Positions 59,186 through 64,000 of a stretch of 64,000 bases of DNA are shown in pieces; position 1 is the stretch's first letter, and each line of letters opens with the position of its first letter. This stretch comes from Haloarcula sp. DT43 (GTDB taxonomy: Archaea > Halobacteriota > Halobacteria > Halobacteriales > Haloarculaceae). The position numbers were made by a program, and so were the translations under genes. The notes beneath the pieces were generated by a model. The model saw only the letters and a program-made list of their open reading frames with translations. It did not search any database and was not told the DNA's origin. The DNA lies in contig NZ_JAYMGZ010000004.1 in NCBI RefSeq assembly GCF_037078405.1, positions 434,001 to 498,000 on the forward strand, given 5' to 3'.

Positions 59186-60492
59186 GGGGGGTCGTCCTCG
59201 CCGGCACGAGTTCCGGGGTCGGCAAGACCGTGGCGACGCTGGCGACCCTGACCACGCTCGAAGACGCCGGGTACCAGCCCCAGCCGGCCAAGGCGGGCCC
59301 GGACTTCATCGACCCGAGCCACCACGAGGCGCTCGTCGACGCGCCCTCTCGGACGCTCGACCCCTGGCTCTCGGGCGCGGACGGCATGCGGCGCACCTAC
59401 TGGCGCGGCGAGGGCGACATCTGTGTCGTCGAGGGCGTGATGGGCCTGTACGACGGGAGCAAGGCCTCGACGGCGGCGGTCGCCGAGGGGCTGGACCTCC
59501 CGGTCGTCCTTGTCGTCGACGCGAAAGCCGGCATGGAGAGCGTCGCCGCGACGGCGCTGGGGTTCGCGCGATACGCCGACCGCGTCGGCGTCGACATCGA
59601 CGTGGCCGGCATCCTCGCCCAGCGCGCCCACGGCGGCCGACACGCCGAGGGCATCAGGGACGCACTCCCCGACGAACTCGCCTACTTCGGCCGGGTTCCG
59701 CCGACGCCGGACCTGGAAATCCCCGACCGGCACCTCGGGCTACAGATGGGGTCGGAGGCCGGTCTCGACCGCGGCGCGCTCGAAACGGCGGCGGAGACAA
59801 TCGACGTCGAGCGGCTGGTCGAGGCGGCGCGAGAGCCGCCGGCAGTCGCGGCCGACGAGACGGTAAGCGACACGGCGGCCGACCGCCGGGTCGCGGTCGC
59901 ACGGGACAGCGCGTTCTGTTTCACCTACCCCTCGGTGCTCGACCGCCTCCGGTCCGGGGCGGCCGTCGAGCCGTTCTCGCCGGTCGCCGGCGACCCGGTC
60001 CCCGACGCCGACGCGATATATCTGCCCGGCGGCTATCCAGAACTCCACGGCGAGTCGCTGTCGGCGGGCGGGACGCTCGACGAGATAGCCGACCGCGCCG
60101 CCGACGGCGTCCCCGTCTACGGCGAGTGCGGCGGCCTGATGGCGCTGTCGGAGTCGCTGACGACGACCGACGGCGACACCTACGAGATGGCCGGCGTCCT
60201 CCCGGCGGCCGTCGAGATGCAGGACCGGTATCAGGCGCTGGACCACGTGGAACTCAGCGCGCGGACGGACACCGTCACGGCCGCGTCCGGGACCCACCTC
60301 CGCGGGCACGAGTTCCACTACTCGGCCGCCGACGTCGCCGCCGACGCGTCCTTCGCCTTCGACGTGGTCCGGGGCGACGGCATCGACGGCGACCACGACG
60401 GTCTCACGGAGTACAACACCGTGGGGACGTACTGTCACTGCCACGGGGAGAGCGGTGCCTTCGACCGCCTGCTGGAAGTGCCGTCGAAGTGA
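59182..60492 (+). CDS. cbiA: Cobyrinate a,c-diamide synthase
   Basis: 436 aa, GTG start. An N-terminal ATP-binding dethiobiotin-synthetase-like domain ([46 protein letters not shown]) is followed by a class I glutamine amidotransferase domain with the Cys nucleophile in [15 protein letters not shown] near 316 and His near the end ([17 protein letters not shown]). It amidates the a and c carboxylates of cobyrinic acid or hydrogenobyrinic acid with Gln. Coupled to the CobT-like gene upstream; other cob/cbi genes are not in the window. Confidence 0.92.
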   Translation: MRGVVLAGTSSGVGKTVATLATLTTLEDAGYQPQPAKAGPDFIDPSHHEALVDAPSRTLDPWLSGADGMRRTYWRGEGDICVVEGVMGLYDGSKASTAAVAEGLDLPVVLVVDAKAGMESVAATALGFARYADRVGVDIDVAGILAQRAHGGRHAEGIRDALPDELAYFGRVPPTPDLEIPDRHLGLQMGSEAGLDRGALETAAETIDVERLVEAAREPPAVAADETVSDTAADRRVAVARDSAFCFTYPSVLDRLRSGAAVEPFSPVAGDPVPDADAIYLPGGYPELHGESLSAGGTLDEIADRAADGVPVYGECGGLMALSESLTTTDGDTYEMAGVLPAAVEMQDRYQALDHVELSARTDTVTAASGTHLRGHEFHYSAADVAADASFAFDVVRGDGIDGDHDGLTEYNTVGTYCHCHGESGAFDRLLEVPSK

Positions 60493-60568
60493 AGCCCACG
60501 GAGCGGCCGTCTGACGCGTGGCTGACTGGCCCGCAACCTTTTTTCCGCCTGGCAGCATCGTTCTGATA

Positions 60569-61378
60569 ATGAACGAGTTGCGCGACCTGCTCGGAGACCT
60601 GGTCGCAGACGTCGACTCCGTGTTCCTGTTTTCGCCGAACGCGTCGTTCTTCGAGGAGTTCGCCGAGGTCGACGAGGACATCGTCGTCGTCGGCCCGGAG
60701 AACGCCCTCGACGCGGAGCCGTTCGTCGAACTGCCGATAGATTTCACCGACCTTGAGGGCCGCCTCCGCTTCGGCGTCGAGGGCGCGCTGGAACAGGGCA
60801 TCGTCGACGAGGGCGACGAAGTGCTCTGCGTGACCGAGGTGCTCGACGGGGCCGAGAACACGCTCGTTCGGGTCCAGACCAACAACTTCTCGCCCTCCGG
60901 CGTGTACGACATGTTCGTCAACTCCAGGGCGGACGCGAGCGTCGTCCGCGACGTGTTCGAGGTCGCCATCGAACTGGGCAAGAAGGGCCAGAAGGGCAAG
61001 CCCGTCGGCGCGCTGTTCGTCGTCGGCGACGCCGGCAAGGTGATGAACAAGTCCCGGCCGCTGTCGTACAACCCCTTCGAGAAGTCCCACGTCCACGTCG
61101 GCGACCCCATCGTCAACGTGATGCTCAAGGAGTTCTCGCGCCTCGACGGCGCGTTCGTCATCTCCGACGCCGGCAAAATCGTCTCCGCGTACCGGTACCT
61201 CGAACCTTCCGCCGAAGGGGTCGACATCCCGAAGGGGCTGGGGGCACGGCACATGGCGGCCGGCGCTATCACCCGTGACACCACCGCGACAGCCATCGTC
61301 CTCTCGGAGAGCGACGGGCTGGTACGGGCGTTCAAGGGCGGGGAGCTGGTCCTCGAAATCGACCCCGAGGAGTACTGA
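60569..61378 (+). CDS. dacZ: Archaeal diadenylate cyclase (c-di-AMP synthase)
   Basis: 269 aa. The C-terminal DAC (DisA_N-like) domain holds the two signature motifs: SRLDGAFVISDAGKIVSA with DGA near residue 193, and GARHMAAGAITRDTTATAIV with RHxxA near 229. The N-terminal 110 residues form the archaeal pyruvate-kinase-like sensory domain (DLVADVDSVFLFSPNASFFE). It converts two ATP to c-di-AMP, which in Haloferax controls osmotic balance and must be kept in range. The gene is followed after two bases by an MscS-type channel, an arrangement that fits osmotic control. Confidence 0.9.
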   Translation: MNELRDLLGDLVADVDSVFLFSPNASFFEEFAEVDEDIVVVGPENALDAEPFVELPIDFTDLEGRLRFGVEGALEQGIVDEGDEVLCVTEVLDGAENTLVRVQTNNFSPSGVYDMFVNSRADASVVRDVFEVAIELGKKGQKGKPVGALFVVGDAGKVMNKSRPLSYNPFEKSHVHVGDPIVNVMLKEFSRLDGAFVISDAGKIVSAYRYLEPSAEGVDIPKGLGARHMAAGAITRDTTATAIVLSESDGLVRAFKGGELVLEIDPEEY

Positions 61379-61380
61379 GG

Positions 61381-62175
61381 ATGCAGTTCGGCTTCGACTG
61401 GGCGACGTTCATCCGGCGAGTGTTCTCGCCACAGGGGACGTTCATCTTCTCGCTGGTGGTCCTGGCCGTGGGCATCGTGCTCGGCTACCTCGTCTGGCGC
61501 TCGTCCCGACGGTTCATGCGCGAACTCGGCGTCCCGGAAACGGTCGAGGGCACGCCCTTCGAGCGAACGGCGCGGGGCCTGGGCACGTCGACGGTCGGCA
61601 TCGTCTCGAACCTGGCCGCGCTGTTCATCTACATCACGACGATTACCGCCGTCCTCAACATCGCACAGCTGACCGACCCGGAGCTGTACTGGGCCCGCTT
61701 TACCTCGTTCCTGCCCGACCTGTTCATCGCGCTGTTCGCCGTCATCATCGGCCTCATCGCGGGTGACAAGGCCAAGCTCGTCGTCTCCGAGCGGCTGCGC
61801 AGCGTCAAGATGCCCGAGGCGACGGTGCTGCCCGAACTCGTCAAGTACAGCATCTTCTATCTCGCCGTGCTCATCGCGCTCGGCCAGCTGGGCGTCGAGA
61901 CCCTCGCCCTGCTCATTCTCCTCGGCGCCTACGCCTTCGGGCTGGTGTTCGTCTGCGGGCTGGCGCTGCGGGACATCTTGCAGGCCGGCGCGGCCGGCCT
62001 CTACCTCCTCCTGACGGAGCCGTACAGCATCGGCGACGAGGTCGTCATCGGCGACCAGCGCGGCATCGTCCAGGAGGTGGACATCCTCGTGACGCGCATC
62101 GAGAGCGACGGCGAGGAGTACATCATCCCGAACAAGCGCGTGTTCAACGCGGGTATCGTCCGCATCCGCGGCTGA
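61381..62175 (+). CDS. MscS-like mechanosensitive channel
   Basis: 264 aa. Four membrane helices (20-38, 66-90, 105-122, 150-200 in two parts) are followed by the MscS beta domain: LLTEPYSIGDEVVIGDQRGI and VQEVDILVTRIESDGEEYII, then IPNKRVFNAGIVRIRG. The pore helix GVETLALLILLGAYAFGLVF, GLALRDILQAGAAGLYLL is the TM3-like Gly/Ala-rich segment. It ends shortly after the beta domain and lacks the C-terminal cage of E. coli MscS. Two bases after dacZ, so probably one operon and possibly responsive to c-di-AMP or osmotic downshift. Confidence 0.88.
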   Translation: MQFGFDWATFIRRVFSPQGTFIFSLVVLAVGIVLGYLVWRSSRRFMRELGVPETVEGTPFERTARGLGTSTVGIVSNLAALFIYITTITAVLNIAQLTDPELYWARFTSFLPDLFIALFAVIIGLIAGDKAKLVVSERLRSVKMPEATVLPELVKYSIFYLAVLIALGQLGVETLALLILLGAYAFGLVFVCGLALRDILQAGAAGLYLLLTEPYSIGDEVVIGDQRGIVQEVDILVTRIESDGEEYIIPNKRVFNAGIVRIRG

Positions 62176-62176
62176 G

Positions 62177-62695
62177 TCACGCCCGGTCGGTCGCCGTCCC
62201 GTCCCCGTCAAGCGGTTCGGCCGGGACGCCGGCGACGGTCGTCTCCGGCGGCACGTCGGCTGCCACCAGCGAGTTCGCCGCGACCTGTGCGCCCGCGCCG
62301 ATTTCGACGCCGGGGAGTACGACCGCGCCCGCGCCGACCATCGCCCGCTCGCCGACGACGACCGCCCCGGTCCGGTACTCTTCCTGGAGGAACTCGTGGC
62401 ACAGCAGCGTCGCGTCGTAGCCGATGATGGCGTGGTCCTCGACGGTGATGAGTTCCGGCCAGAACACGTCCGGCGTCGACTCCAGGCCCCAGGCGACGCC
62501 GTCGCCGACGGTGACACCGAGCCGGGAGAGCAGCCAGTTCTTCAGCCGGAGACTCGGCGAGACCCGACAGACGAGGATGACGGCGTAGTTGACCATCACC
62601 CGGAGCGGGTGTTTGGCGTCCGGCCACGGGAACAGGGAGTTGTGCGGACCGGGCGTCGGCGTCCGGGTCAGTCGGTCGTGTCGTGAACCACTCAC
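62177..62695 (-). CDS. Hexapeptide-repeat acyltransferase-like protein
   Basis: 172 aa from GTG 62695; a TTG upstream at 62725 is also possible. After an N-terminal segment RLTRTPTPGPHNSLFPWPDA and an amphipathic stretch, left-handed beta-helix repeats run from about 75 to the end (VWPELITVEDHAIIGYDATL, HEFLQEEYRTGAVVVGERAM, VLPGVEIGAGAQVAANSLVA). This is the usual fold of acetyl- and acyl-transferases of the LbH superfamily, with HEF as the likely catalytic His. Substrate unknown. It converges with the MscS-type gene, one base apart. Confidence 0.78.
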   Translation of the reverse strand: MSGSRHDRLTRTPTPGPHNSLFPWPDAKHPLRVMVNYAVILVCRVSPSLRLKNWLLSRLGVTVGDGVAWGLESTPDVFWPELITVEDHAIIGYDATLLCHEFLQEEYRTGAVVVGERAMVGAGAVVLPGVEIGAGAQVAANSLVAADVPPETTVAGVPAEPLDGDGTATDRA

Positions 62696-62741
62696 GTCCG
62701 TCGTGTACGGGGCCGCGGTAATCAAACCCGTCGGCTCGCGG

Positions 62742-64000
62742 TCACCGCCGCCAGAACGTCGGCGTCAGCAACACCAGCACGGGCACGATTTCGATGCGGC
62801 CGACCCACATCAGCAGTATCATCAGCACCTTGCTCGACCGGGCAAAGCCCTCGTAGGTCCCGTAGGGGCCGGCCTGACCGAACGCCGGCCCGATGTTGAA
62901 GAACATCGACGCGGCGGCGCTTAACCCCTCGAACTCGGTAATCGGGACGCCCGCCCGCTCGCCGTCGGCGACGAGCAGGACGGTCCCGACGATGAAAAAC
63001 ACCAGCGCGATGAGCGTGTAGGCGTACACGTCCCGGACGGTGCTCTCGCTGATGGCCTCGTTGCTGAGCCGGACCGGGCGGACGCTGTTGGGGTGCGCGG
63101 AGACGTTCAGGTCCCGCCAGAAGGACTTGGTGACGACGAGCCAGCGGAGCGTCTTGATGGAGCAGGTGGTGCTCCCGGCCATCCCGCCGATGAACATCAT
63201 GACGAACAGGACGTTCTTCGCCCCGGCCGACCAGGTGTTGAAGTCCGTCGAGGCGTAGCCGGTCGTCGTGACGATGGCGGCGACCTGGAAGACGGCGTGG
63301 CGCACCGTCTCGCCCGCGCCACCGGTGTACCCCGGGTCGACCACGAGCAGACCGGTGACCAGCAGTGAGCCGACGCCGAGAATCGACAGATAGAAGCGGA
63401 ACTCCTCGCTGTTTCGCAGCCGCCCGGTGTCGCCCCGGACGAGCGCGTACAGCAACACGAAGTTCGTCGCGCCGACTATCATGAACAGCGTGACCGCCCA
63501 CTGGACGGCCGGCGAGAACGCGCCGATGCTCTCGGCCCGCGGGGAGAACCCGGCGGTGGCGATGGCGGTGAACGCGTGTGCCACCGCGTCGAAAAGCGTC
63601 ATCTCCGGGGCGAGGCCGCTGGCCCCCAGACCGACGAGAATCAGCGCCGCCGCCACGGTCAGCCCCAGGTACAGCAGTCCGAGAATACGCGCCGTCTGCT
63701 CGATGCCGGGGGTGAGCTTCGTGACGTTTTCCGTCCGTGCCTCGGTCTCCATGAGCTGGGCCCCGGCGACGGAGAGCCGCGAGAGCACGGCCGTCGCAAG
63801 CAACAGGACCCCGAGCCCGCCGAGCCACTGGAGGACCTGCCGCCACATGAGCAGCGCCTGCGAGTGGGCGTCGAAGTCCCTGATGACCGTCGCGCCGGTG
63901 GTCGTGATGCCGCTCATCCCCTCGAACAGGGCGTTGACCGGGCTGTCGAACACGCCCGTCCCCTCGATGTACAGCGGTATCGCGCCGACGACGGCGATAG
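62742..64000 (-). CDS. trkH: TrkH-type potassium uptake channel (5' end off the window)
   Basis: Partial, at least 419 codons; the frame continues past 64000. Four pore-loop repeats of the KtrB/TrkH type are recognisable: MSGITTTGATVIRDF (filter TTGAT), THAFTAIATAGFSPRA-like region, VAAIVTTTGYASTDF, and FFNIGPAFGQAGPYG, each followed by a helix. MFIGGMAGSTTCSIKTLRWL is the conserved middle segment. It imports K+ driven by membrane potential and needs a TrkA-type NAD/ATP-binding partner, often encoded next door (outside the window). High K+ demand is typical of salt-in haloarchaea. Confidence 0.92.
   Translation of the reverse strand, partial: IAVVGAIPLYIEGTGVFDSPVNALFEGMSGITTTGATVIRDFDAHSQALLMWRQVLQWLGGLGVLLLATAVLSRLSVAGAQLMETEARTENVTKLTPGIEQTARILGLLYLGLTVAAALILVGLGASGLAPEMTLFDAVAHAFTAIATAGFSPRAESIGAFSPAVQWAVTLFMIVGATNFVLLYALVRGDTGRLRNSEEFRFYLSILGVGSLLVTGLLVVDPGYTGGAGETVRHAVFQVAAIVTTTGYASTDFNTWSAGAKNVLFVMMFIGGMAGSTTCSIKTLRWLVVTKSFWRDLNVSAHPNSVRPVRLSNEAISESTVRDVYAYTLIALVFFIVGTVLLVADGERAGVPITEFEGLSAAASMFFNIGPAFGQAGPYGTYEGFARSSKVLMILLMWVGRIEIVPVLVLLTPTFWRR

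Overview
The window comes from a haloarchaeon, probably of the Haloarcula/Halomicrobium type. The predicted proteins are strongly acidic, most of the DNA is GC-rich, many genes have a TATA-like box about 25-30 bases before the start codon (leaderless transcripts), the genes for UPF0179, DUF5820, the archaeal diadenylate cyclase and DUF502 are present, and the secreted proteins are rich in Asn-X-Ser/Thr sequons. No species was identified by search; this is a reading of the sequence.

Layout. 0-2.2 kb: two tandem paralogous secreted proteins on the minus strand with near-identical promoters. 2.7-9.1 kb: ordinary chromosome with tRNA-Leu, DUF309, an M14-type deacylase, an aldo/keto reductase, an acetamidase/formamidase with a zinc-ribbon insert, a MoaD/SAMP-like modifier, a membrane protein and a lipoprotein. 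9.1-14 kb: accessory DNA with an IS1341-type end, a VapBC module, iteron-like repeats, a 5'-truncated UvrD-like helicase and a decayed primase-polymerase-like gene, which together look like the corpse of a plasmid or virus replication module. 14.2-25.6 kb: a visibly AT-richer glycan island on the plus strand with three GT4 glycosyltransferases, three alkaline-phosphatase/sulfatase superfamily enzymes, a large multi-pass GT-C-like protein, a flippase and a relic FkbM methyltransferase. 25.7-27.7 kb: the island edge, with a decayed tyrosine recombinase and two abutting, broken transposases.

27.8-64 kb: core chromosome. A four-gene overlapping operon encodes two PrkA-type kinases, a DUF444 vWA protein and SpoVR. 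It is followed by YjbQ, an acyl-CoA synthetase, a sugar nucleotidyltransferase, tRNA-Glu, DUF502, a fused beta-oxidation enzyme and an acyl-CoA dehydrogenase, then cysE, an AlkA-type glycosylase, a RimK ligase carrying a RimB-like retropepsin tail beside a second M14-type protein, succinate dehydrogenase (sdhCDB separated from sdhA by four minus-strand genes), an odd tRNA-like element, a TnpB relic, two cobalamin genes, dacZ with an MscS-type channel, and trkH running off the right edge.

The most promising novel signal is a 29-codon reading frame before cysE that contains Cys-Cys-Cys just before its stop and is followed by a hairpin. It has the layout of a cysteine-sensing leader peptide, which I do not know to be described in archaea. 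Other leads are the tRNA-like element at 57.15 kb, the two TnpB/IS605-type right ends, a 28-codon ORF translationally coupled to a sulfatase-like gene, and the split sdh locus.
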